From JASHUC01 sp035606175 (GTDB lineage Bacteria > Pseudomonadota > Gammaproteobacteria > Steroidobacterales > Steroidobacteraceae), in the NCBI GenBank assembly GCA_035606175.1, contig DATNFW010000044.1, forward strand, positions 1 through 27,773: a stretch of 27,773 bases of DNA. Reading direction: 5' to 3'. A program made the position numbers and the translations under genes. The notes under the pieces were generated by a model that was not told where the DNA came from, searched no databases, and was given only the letters and a program-made list of their open reading frames with translations. Position 1 is the stretch's first letter. Every line of letters begins with the position of its first letter. This document shows positions 8,299-14,875 of this stretch, one piece after another.

Positions 8299-8308
8299 TG
8301 ACATGTCA
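8299..8308. promoter_or_regulatory. Palindrome TGACATGTCA upstream of the GST operon
   Basis: TGACATGTCA is a perfect 10-base palindrome just upstream of the GGAGGG ribosome-binding site of the leading GST. Its place and symmetry suit an operator for a dimeric repressor or activator. No regulator gene is adjacent, so the partner is unknown. Confidence 0.3.
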
Positions 8309-8518
8309 TCGAGCGTCTGCGCAGTCGAAGTTACGCGCTCGTGCGGTGCGCGGCAAGCAAGGCGACGCGCGCGAGCGGCGCGGGCGCGCGAGGTGCCGCT
8401 CGCAGACCGGGCATCGCTCCGACGGCCGGCACCTGGGCGGCTGGTCATGAATTCGTCACCTCGACGGAAACAGCGGCGCGCGAAGCGCCGCTGCAATTGG
8501 CAAGGGGGGGTCTCCACA

Positions 8519-8547
8519 GAGTTATGCACAGATTCTGTGGATAACTC
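8519..8547. promoter_or_regulatory. Inverted pair of DnaA boxes in a near-perfect palindrome
   Basis: TTATGCACA at 8522-8530 and TGTGGATAA at 8536-8544 (reverse complement TTATCCACA) both match the DnaA-box consensus TTATNCACA and face each other across 5 bases. The surrounding arms GAGTTATGCACAG and CTGTGGATAACTC pair over 13 positions with one mismatch and a 3-base centre. That supports DnaA binding as a symmetric dimer or a DnaA-controlled gene, but there is no dnaA, dnaN or AT-rich unwinding element, so it is not an origin on this evidence. Confidence 0.55.
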
Positions 8548-8550
8548 CAC

Positions 8551-8580
8551 TGCGTCGGCGGCCGACGCACAGCCGCCGAC
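8551..8580. repeat. Two overlapping, mutually exclusive hairpins after the psiF-like gene
   Basis: TGCGTCGGC (8551-8559) pairs with GCCGACGCA (8561-8569), and GTCGGCGGC (8554-8562) pairs with GCCGCCGAC (8572-8580). Both stems are 9 bases and perfect, but they share bases and cannot form together. They lie 18 bases beyond the psiF-like stop, where a transcription terminator for that minus-strand gene would be; there is no T-tract. Confidence 0.45.
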
Positions 8581-8597
8581 GCGCGCTTCGGGTCCGC

Positions 8598-8909
8598 TCA
8601 GCCGCCCTTACGGCGGCAGGTTTGCATGAAGGCGACGCGGTCCTGCGCGGTGAGCTGCCGCGCGTTCGCGATGGTGTTGCAGCGGCGCTCGAGCGAGCGC
8701 ATGGACTCGAAAAGCTCCGCCGGCGGCCTGGTGGAGGCGAGACATGCCTTCAGATAGGCGCGATATTCGGTATCCGAAAGGTTCTTGTGGGCGGCTGCGG
8801 CGTCGCACGCCTTCGCGCGGGCGACCGACGCATCGGCGGACGGCGGACTCTGGGCCGCAAGCGGCGTGGAGACGACCGCGGCGAAAGCCGCGAGGATCAG
8901 GACGCGCAT
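8598..8909 (-). CDS. Small secreted PsiF-repeat protein
   Basis: A 103-residue exported protein: signal peptide 1-20 (MRVLILAAFAAVVSTPLAAQ), then two PsiF-type repeats, KACDAAAAHKNLSDTEYRAYLKACL and RRCNTIANARQLTAQDRVAFMQTC. PsiF is a phosphate-starvation-inducible periplasmic protein in E. coli with no known biochemical role. The four cysteines fall at 35, 56, 77 and 98, exactly 21 residues apart, which suggests one disulfide per repeat. The start ATG at 8907-8909 has no clear Shine-Dalgarno. It is a lone gene, followed by the hairpins of the neighbouring gap. Confidence 0.75.
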   Translation of the reverse strand: MRVLILAAFAAVVSTPLAAQSPPSADASVARAKACDAAAAHKNLSDTEYRAYLKACLASTRPPAELFESMRSLERRCNTIANARQLTAQDRVAFMQTCRRKGG

Positions 8910-9011
8910 ACAAACGTTGAACGAGCGGCCGCAGAGGGTGTTCCCAACCGCAGCCGGGGCCGGCCGGCCACAGGCCGCGGGGGTGCAGGCGGCTGCAGAG
9001 CCCTCTGTGGG

Positions 9012-9053
9012 CCTCCGGGGTCCGTCCCCGTACCCGGGGGACGGACCCCGAGG
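9012..9053. repeat. REP-like palindrome with a 14-base perfect stem
   Basis: CGGGGTCCGTCCCC (9016-9029) is exactly complementary to GGGGACGGACCCCG (9037-9050) across a 7-base loop, and CCT at 9012-9014 can extend the stem with AGG at 9051-9053 past one bulged base. It lies 8 bases beyond the stop of the Myb-like gene. The size and symmetry resemble interspersed REP-type palindromes; without a T-tract it is a weak terminator. No second copy is seen in this window. Confidence 0.55.
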
Positions 9054-9060
9054 GGCACGA

Positions 9061-9240
9061 TCAGCTCTTTCGTACCGCCAGCTTGATGCGCTTCTGCCAG
9101 GCCTTGAAGCGCACGGCCGCTTCGCTGCGCCCGAGCTGCTTGGCGATGCGGCGGACTCCCTGCCGCCCCGCGAGCTTCTTCAGAGTGCTGAGCTCCTTGG
9201 AGGTCCAAAGAACTCTTTTGCGGCGACGTGGACGTGGCAT
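9061..9240 (-). CDS. 59-residue SANT/Myb-like DNA-binding protein
   Basis: A very basic small protein. After an Arg/Lys-rich start (MPRPRRRKRVLW) comes a single Myb/SANT-like helix-turn-helix: WTSKELSTLKKLAGRQGVRRIAKQLGRSEAAVRFKAWQKRI, with the first tryptophan and the 'I-A-x-x-L-G-R-S-x-x-A-V-x-x-K-A' third-helix pattern in place. Families of 55-65-residue proteins like this are common in Proteobacteria and unnamed; they are thought to be transcription or nucleoid proteins. ATG at 9240 is preceded by GGGAG with a 7-base spacer, which favours it over the longer in-frame start at 9294. Confidence 0.75.
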   Translation of the reverse strand: MPRPRRRKRVLWTSKELSTLKKLAGRQGVRRIAKQLGRSEAAVRFKAWQKRIKLAVRKS

Positions 9241-9261
9241 GTACGGGCTCCCGTTGAAAAT

Positions 9262-9290
9262 ATTTGATGAGAGGGTTAGAAGGGCTTCAA
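9262..9290 (-). promoter_or_regulatory. Possible sigma-70 promoter of the Myb-like gene
   Basis: On the minus strand TTGAAG (-35, 9290-9285) and TCAAAT (-10, 9267-9262) are separated by exactly 17 bases, each matching four of six consensus positions. It lies in an AT-richer patch 22 bases before the ATG of the Myb-like gene. Confidence 0.35.
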
Positions 9291-9521
9291 CCAAATCCGT
9301 GCAACTCTAACATTTCCAGACGCCCTTCAGCAACAACCGCGCCCGCGCGGAGCGTTTGTTTGGGCGCGCAGAGGCTTCGCACAACCAAAAGTGGCGAACA
9401 TGCGAGCAAATTTGGGACACACGCACGCCGGCGGACCGCGCGGACGCGCTCAAGCATATCTTTCAACCTTTTGCAAGCCCCGGCCGCGGATGGCATCTTT
9501 GCTGAACGGGATGGAGATTCG

Positions 9522-10208
9522 ATGGACTCCGATGGCTCGATTCAACGCTCGCTCACGATAGGCGGACTGTTTGCCGAGCCGGTTGCGGCATTCGAAGCTC
9601 GCGGACCGATCGATCCTCGAGTGCTCGCGCCCGAGGAGGCGGCTCACGTCGCGCGCGCCGTTCCAAAGCGTGTGGGAGAATTCGCCGCGGGCCGCGCCTG
9701 CGCGCGCCGCGCGCTCGCCGAGCTCGGCGTCCCGGATTTCATTCTGCGCGTCGGTCCGGATCGCGAGCCGCTCTGGCCGGAAGGCATCGCGGGCAGCATC
9801 ACGCACACGGAACGCTTCTGCGCGGCGGCCGCCGCACGCACGACAGTCGTCGCGGCGCTCGGGCTCGACGCAGAGCGCCGCGATGCGGTGCATCGAGGAC
9901 TGTGGCGGCAGATCGCAACTTCGCAAGAGCTCGCTTGGCTCGAATCGTGCGCAGCCGAGCGCGCAGATGAGATGGCGACGCTGATCTTCAGTGCCAAGGA
10001 GGCGTTCTACAAATGCCAGTTCACCCTCACGCGCGAGTGGCTCAACTTCAACGACGTGAGCGTGAGCGTCGGTCCGGACGGGTTCCGGATCGTGCCGCAG
10101 CGCAGGCTCGCCATCGAAGCGCTTGCGGCCCCACCATGGCGCGGTCGCCATGTGCTCGAAGGCGCGCTCGTCGTAGCCGGTTGCAGCCTGCCCCCGCGAG
10201 CCGTTTGA
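9522..10208 (+). CDS. 4'-phosphopantetheinyl transferase, EntD-like
   Basis: Transfers the phosphopantetheine arm of coenzyme A to a serine of carrier-protein domains, activating polyketide, peptide or fatty-acid synthases. The 228-residue protein has the EntD/Sfp-type motifs in order: an N-terminal region with RVGEFAAGRACARRALAELG (about 50-69), WPEGIAGSITHT (85-96), the magnesium-binding GLDAE (114-118) and FSAKEAFYKCQF (156-167). Start ATG at 9522 is chosen because upstream frame sequence is not family-like. EntD enzymes usually sit near a siderophore or polyketide cluster; none is in the window, so its target is elsewhere. It precedes the RND operon by 271 bases. Confidence 0.88.
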   Translation: MDSDGSIQRSLTIGGLFAEPVAAFEARGPIDPRVLAPEEAAHVARAVPKRVGEFAAGRACARRALAELGVPDFILRVGPDREPLWPEGIAGSITHTERFCAAAAARTTVVAALGLDAERRDAVHRGLWRQIATSQELAWLESCAAERADEMATLIFSAKEAFYKCQFTLTREWLNFNDVSVSVGPDGFRIVPQRRLAIEALAAPPWRGRHVLEGALVVAGCSLPPRAV

Positions 10209-10479
10209 TCTGTTTTGTAATGGATTGTATCGGAACGATTGCAGTGCTCCCCGGCGGCGCTCGCGCGTGGAACCAAATGCCCGCTAAACTCCACCAAATG
10301 GGGTACGCGGAGCATGCCGTGCTCCTCGTGCCCGTCGGCTCGAAACGCGAGCCGTGCCGTCCGTGCCTCCCGCCGCGCCTTTCGTGGCACGGATCTCGCG
10401 CCTCCGGACCGCATCCCGTATTGTCGCGCTGGACAGACGGGTAACGGGCCGCAGGTCGAGCTCGGACGACAGGACCTGA
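10209..10479. promoter_or_regulatory. Leader region of the RND efflux operon
   Basis: The 271 bases between the phosphopantetheinyl transferase and the adaptor gene show no convincing gene; a short frame starting around ATG 10220 lacks family features. CCAAATG occurs twice (near 10273 and 10295). The operon promoter should lie here, but no clear -35/-10 pair or operator stands out, and no regulator gene is adjacent. Confidence 0.35.
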
Positions 10480-11751
10480 ATGAACGATATTTCGCGAACG
10501 ACCGACTTTCGTATGCCGCATCTGGCGCTGCGCGAGCCATGGTGGCGCCACACGGGCCAGCGCCTGCGGCACTCGAGGTTGGCGGCCTTGACGCTGGCGC
10601 TCCTCGCCCTTGGCGCGCTCGCGGGCCTCAGTTGGTTCCTCTCTCACCGCAACGCAGCAAACCAGTCGGGTCCGAACGCCCGGTTCCGCGCCGTGGCGAC
10701 AGTCGGCGTGGCAGCGGCGGCGCGGGCTGATGTGCCGATCTATCTCGATGCGCTCGGCACGGTGACTCCGCTCGCGACGGCCGTCGTGCAGGCGCAGGTC
10801 TCGGGAGTCCTCACGCGCGTCTACTACCGCGAAGGTCAGACCGTAAAGAAGGGCGATCCGCTCGTGCAGATCGATCCGCGGCCCTTTCAGATCGCGCTCG
10901 AACAGGCCCATGGCAGCCTCGGGCGCGACGAGGCCAATCTAGCCAACCAGCGGGTCATCGTGCAGCGCGACCGGGTGCTGCTGCGGCAGGACTCCATCGC
11001 CCAGCAGCAAGTCGACACCGACGAGGCGACGCTCAAGCAGCTCCTCGCCGTCGTCGCGGCCGACTCCGCCGCCGTGGACAGTGCGCGGTTGAACCTGAGC
11101 TGGAGCCGCGTCACCGCGCCCATCACAGGCCGCGTCGGCTTGCGTCCGGTCGACGCCGGCAACTATGTCACCTCCGGCCTGCCGAACGGCGTCGCAACCA
11201 TCACCCAGGTCATGCCGATCGACGTGGAGTTCGCATTGCCGTCGCAGGACGTCCCGAGAGTCGAGAAGCGGCTCGCCGCCGGCGCGGTGCTGCAAGCAAC
11301 CGCGCTCGATCAAACGCGGAGCATTCAACTCGCCACCGGCACTTTCCTGACGCTCGACAATCAGATCGACACCCAGACGGGGACTATCCATGGGAAGGCA
11401 CGTTTCGCCAACGAAAATGGCACACTCTTCCCCCAGCAGTTCGTGAACGTACGCCTGCTGCTCGATACGTTGCCGGGCGCGACCGTGGTGCCATCCGCCG
11501 CCGTCCGCGAGGGCCCGCAAGGTACATACGTGTACGTGGTCTCCCCGGATCACGTCGCCCACGTGCGACTCGTCAAGACCGGCCCTTCGGTGGGCGATAA
11601 GGTCTCGATCGCCTCCGGACTCATGATCGGCGAGGAGGTGGTCACCGAAGGCGGCGACCGCCTGGTCGACGGCGCGAAGGTTCGCCTCCCGAGCGATGTT
11701 CGCGAGCCGGGGCAGAGCCAGGGGAGGAAGTCCGCGCGCCGCAACGCATGA
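10480..11751 (+). CDS. mdtA: RND efflux periplasmic adaptor (MdtA/HlyD family)
   Basis: The adaptor couples the inner-membrane RND pump to the outer-membrane channel. The 423 residues show one N-terminal membrane anchor (about 35-53, LTLALLALGALAGLSWF), then the membrane-fusion modules: lipoyl half VTPLATAVVQAQVSGVLTRVYYREGQTVKKGDPLVQIDPRPF, alpha-hairpin with VQRDRVLLRQDSIAQQQVDTDEATLKQ, the second lipoyl half with APITGRVGLRPVDAGNYV, and a beta-barrel plus membrane-proximal domain ending near TVVPSAAVREGPQG and a charged tail. The closest named relatives are MdtA/MuxA of multidrug pumps. ATG at 10480 has an AGGA sequence shortly upstream. It is the first of four genes. Confidence 0.9.
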   Translation: MNDISRTTDFRMPHLALREPWWRHTGQRLRHSRLAALTLALLALGALAGLSWFLSHRNAANQSGPNARFRAVATVGVAAAARADVPIYLDALGTVTPLATAVVQAQVSGVLTRVYYREGQTVKKGDPLVQIDPRPFQIALEQAHGSLGRDEANLANQRVIVQRDRVLLRQDSIAQQQVDTDEATLKQLLAVVAADSAAVDSARLNLSWSRVTAPITGRVGLRPVDAGNYVTSGLPNGVATITQVMPIDVEFALPSQDVPRVEKRLAAGAVLQATALDQTRSIQLATGTFLTLDNQIDTQTGTIHGKARFANENGTLFPQQFVNVRLLLDTLPGATVVPSAAVREGPQGTYVYVVSPDHVAHVRLVKTGPSVGDKVSIASGLMIGEEVVTEGGDRLVDGAKVRLPSDVREPGQSQGRKSARRNA

Positions 11752-11770
11752 GAGTCCCCCTCCCCGCCCC

Positions 11771-14700
11771 ATGAGTCCCTCCCGGCCGTTCATCCTCCGG
11801 CCCGTCGCGACCTCGCTGCTGATGGTCGCGATCGTGCTCGCCGGTCTCGTCGGTTTTCAGTTTCTGCCGCTCTCCGCGCTTCCGGAGGTGGACTATCCCA
11901 GCATTCAGGTGACGACACTCTACCCGGGGGCGAGCCCCGAGGTGATGAGTCAGACCGTGACCGCACCGCTCGAACGGCAGTTCGGCGAGATGCCGGGCCT
12001 GCAGCGCATGACTTCGGTGAGCGGCGCGGGTGCTTCCGCCATCACGCTGCAATTCACGTTGCAGCTCTCGCTCGATGTCGCGGAGCAGGAAGTGCAGGCC
12101 GCCATCAACGCCGCGAGCGCGCTGCTCCCGACCGATCTGCCCGCGCCTCCCGTGTACGCGAAAATCAATCCCGCGGACGCTCCGATCCTCACGCTCGCGG
12201 TCACCTCGAACACGATGCCGCTCACGCAGGTCGAGAACCTCGTCGACACGCGCCTCGGTCAGAAAATCGCCCAAATTCCCGGCGTCGGACTCGTGACGCT
12301 CTCCGGCGGTCACCGTCCGGCCGTGCGCATCCAGGTGGATACGCAGCGGCTCGCCTCGATCGGCCTGTCGCTCGATCAGCTGCGCACGGTCATCAGCAAC
12401 CAAAATGCCAATACCGCAAAGGGCAGCTTCGATGGCCCGACCCGTCAGTACACCATCAACGCCAACGATCAGCTGCTGACCGCCGCCGAGTACGGCAATC
12501 TCATCGTCACATACCGCAACGGCGCGCCGGTGCGCCTGAAAGATGTCGCAAACATCATCGAGGGTGCCGAGAACGACCAGCTCTCCGCCTGGGAGAACAC
12601 CCATCCGGCCATCATCGTGAATGTCCAGCGCCAGCCGGGCGCGAACGTCATCGGCACCGTCGATGCGGTACAGCGGCAACTACCGCAGCTGCTCTCGAGC
12701 CTGCCCGCCGATCTGCACGTGGATGTCCTCACCGACCGGACGACAGGAATCCGCGCCTCCGTCCGCGACGTGGAGATCGAGCTCGTCCTCGCCGTGGCGC
12801 TCGTGGTGCTGGTGATCTTCCTATTTCTGCACAGCCCGCGCGCCACACTCATCGCGAGCCTCGCCGTGCCGATCTCGCTCATCGGCACGTTCGGCGTCAT
12901 GTACCTGTTCGGTTACAGCATCAACAATCTCTCACTGATGGCGCTCACGATCGCGAGCGGATTCGTCGTCGACGATGCGATCGTGATGATCGAGAACATC
13001 GCCCGCTATATAGAGGCGGGCATGCGGCCGCTGCAGGCGGCGCTCGAAGGGGCCGCACAGATCGGCTTCACCATCATCTCCCTCACGGTCTCCCTCATCG
13101 CCGTCCTCATCCCCCTCCTCTTCATGGGAGATGTGGTCGGGCGGCTGTTCCGCGAATTCGCCATAACGCTCGCCGTCACCATCATCATCTCCGCGGTCGT
13201 CTCGCTCACGCTCACAGCGGCGCTCTCGGCGCGCTGGCTGCGCCAGGAGCCGCATGTACCGCCATCGGGTCTCGGGCATTACTGGCAACTCGGATTCGAC
13301 CGCATCGTCGACCGCTATGACCGCGCGCTCGCGTGGGTGCTCGACAACCAGCGACTCACGCTCGCTGTCGCCTTTCTCACGCTCGTGCTGACCGCTGCGT
13401 TGTATCTGATCATCCCAAAGGGCCTGTTCCCGACCCAGGACACGGGGCTCCTGCAGGCGGAGGTCCGCACGCGCCAATCGGTCTCCTTCCAGCGGATGGG
13501 AGAGCTGCAGCAGGAAGTGGCCGCCGCGATCCTCAAGGACCCCGGGGTCGCCTCGCTCAGCTCGTTCGTCGGTGTCGACGGAGTCAACTCGACGGCGATC
13601 AATTCCGGCCGCATGCTCATCAACCTCAAGCCCTTCGGCGAGCGCGATACGCAGGCCGTCATCATGGAGCGGTTATGGCGCCGGGTGAGCGCCGTCCCGG
13701 GCGTCTCGCTCTATCTGCAGCCGGTGCAGGATCTGACGATCGACACTGCGAACGGGCCGACTCAGTACGAATTCGCGCTCCAGGGTGCCGATCCCGATCA
13801 GATCACCGAGTGGACCGCGCGGCTCATTGCGAAGCTGGCGCAGAATGCGCATCTGCGCAACGTCGTCTCCGACACGCTCAATCACGGGCTCGCGACGCTC
13901 GTCAGCATCAACCGCGATACGGCAAGCCGCCTCGCCGTCACCGCCGCGACCGTCGATGAGGCGCTCTACAGCGCATTCGGTCAGCGCATCATCTCGACCA
14001 TCTTCACCCAGACGACCCAGTACCGGGTGATCCTCGAGCAGAAGCTGGGCGTCATCACGAGCCCGGACCGTCTCGATCTGGTGAATATTGCGACGGGCTC
14101 CGGCAAGCCGACGCCGCTTACGGCCCTCGCGAGTGTGCGGACCGAGGCGGTGCCGCTCACCATCACGCGCGTGGGCCAATTCCCCGCAGCCTCGATCGGC
14201 TTCGACATCGCCCCGGGCGTCTCGCTCGGCGAGGCGGTGCAGGAGATTCGCGATGCGGAGCGAGAGGTCGGCTTGCCCGGCAGCATCACAACATCCTTCC
14301 TCGGCGCAGCCGATGCCTTCCAGACGTCCCTCAAGAACGAGCTCTGGCTGATCCTCGCGGCGATCGTCTGCGTCTACATCGTGCTCGGGGTGCTCTATGA
14401 GAGCTATATCCATCCGCTCACGATCCTCTCGACGCTGCCTTCGGCAGGCGTCGGGGCGCTGCTCGCGCTCCTCATCACCGGCAATGATCTCGGGGTCATC
14501 GGGATCATCGGCATCATCCTGCTGATCGGGATCGTGATGAAGAACGCCATCATGATGATCGACTTCGCGATCGATGCCGAGCGCACTGGCGGCAAGTTGG
14601 CACGCGAGGCCATCCATGAGGCCGCCCTGCTGCGCTTTCGGCCCATCCTCATGACCACAATGGCGGCACTCTTCGCTGCAATTCCGCTCATGGCCGGAAT

Positions 14701-14875
14701 CGGTGTGGGCTCGGAGCTGCGCCAGCCGCTCGGCATCTCCATTTTCGGCGGCCTCATCGTGAGCCAGCTGCTGACGCTCTTTACGACGCCGGTCGTCTAT
14801 CTGGCCTTCGACCGCTTCACCAAGCCCGCGCCTCACGAGGCGACGCCGCCGGCCGGCGATCTGCATCCGACATGA
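11771..14875 (+). CDS. mdtB: RND multidrug efflux pump subunit, MdtB-like
   Basis: An inner-membrane proton-driven pump protomer of 1034 residues (E. coli MdtB 1040). The frame shows the RND layout: TM1 starting RPVATSLLMVAIVLAG, a large periplasmic loop, TM2-6 with the proton-relay Asp pair in GFVVDDAIVMIENI, a second loop, and TM8-12 with YIVLGVLYESYIHPLTILSTLPSAGVGALLALL and the conserved lysine in GIVMKNAIMMIDFA. ATG at 11771 follows the adaptor stop by 19 bases; an earlier in-frame start at 11696 lies inside the adaptor gene. Its stop overlaps the next gene by ATGA. MdtB and MdtC form a heterotrimer in E. coli. Confidence 0.95.
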   Translation: MSPSRPFILRPVATSLLMVAIVLAGLVGFQFLPLSALPEVDYPSIQVTTLYPGASPEVMSQTVTAPLERQFGEMPGLQRMTSVSGAGASAITLQFTLQLSLDVAEQEVQAAINAASALLPTDLPAPPVYAKINPADAPILTLAVTSNTMPLTQVENLVDTRLGQKIAQIPGVGLVTLSGGHRPAVRIQVDTQRLASIGLSLDQLRTVISNQNANTAKGSFDGPTRQYTINANDQLLTAAEYGNLIVTYRNGAPVRLKDVANIIEGAENDQLSAWENTHPAIIVNVQRQPGANVIGTVDAVQRQLPQLLSSLPADLHVDVLTDRTTGIRASVRDVEIELVLAVALVVLVIFLFLHSPRATLIASLAVPISLIGTFGVMYLFGYSINNLSLMALTIASGFVVDDAIVMIENIARYIEAGMRPLQAALEGAAQIGFTIISLTVSLIAVLIPLLFMGDVVGRLFREFAITLAVTIIISAVVSLTLTAALSARWLRQEPHVPPSGLGHYWQLGFDRIVDRYDRALAWVLDNQRLTLAVAFLTLVLTAALYLIIPKGLFPTQDTGLLQAEVRTRQSVSFQRMGELQQEVAAAILKDPGVASLSSFVGVDGVNSTAINSGRMLINLKPFGERDTQAVIMERLWRRVSAVPGVSLYLQPVQDLTIDTANGPTQYEFALQGADPDQITEWTARLIAKLAQNAHLRNVVSDTLNHGLATLVSINRDTASRLAVTAATVDEALYSAFGQRIISTIFTQTTQYRVILEQKLGVITSPDRLDLVNIATGSGKPTPLTALASVRTEAVPLTITRVGQFPAASIGFDIAPGVSLGEAVQEIRDAEREVGLPGSITTSFLGAADAFQTSLKNELWLILAAIVCVYIVLGVLYESYIHPLTILSTLPSAGVGALLALLITGNDLGVIGIIGIILLIGIVMKNAIMMIDFAIDAERTGGKLAREAIHEAALLRFRPILMTTMAALFAAIPLMAGIGVGSELRQPLGISIFGGLIVSQLLTLFTTPVVYLAFDRFTKPAPHEATPPAGDLHPT

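Larger units (their letters stand above)
8288..8597. other. 310-base non-coding gap rich in inverted repeats
   Basis: The gap lies between the 5' end of the leading GST gene and the 3' end of the psiF-like gene. No frame in it looks coding. It contains a 10-base palindrome (8299-8308) and at least five inverted repeats with 9- to 13-base arms: 8371-8379 with 8395-8403, 8471-8479 with 8485-8493, 8519-8531 with 8535-8547, 8551-8559 with 8561-8569, and 8554-8562 with 8572-8580. High GC makes short chance palindromes common, but this density is well above the other gaps in the window. It must contain the GST promoter; a structured RNA is possible. Confidence 0.5.

Noticed and set aside
6735..8309. 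A single 524-residue frame suggesting a fused double GST
   Set aside because: Its first 270 residues are an out-of-frame reading of the upstream GST; the real downstream GST starts at ATG 7502.
8519..8547. Replication origin
   Set aside because: Only two DnaA boxes, no AT-rich element and no dnaA, dnaN or parAB genes nearby.
10220..10444. Small gene before the RND operon
   Set aside because: No homology signal, no ribosome-binding site and poor codon use; treated as leader DNA.
11642..12679. Minus-strand 345-residue frame across the mdtA/mdtB junction
   Set aside because: Antisense to the strongly conserved adaptor and pump genes, with no recognisable motif.
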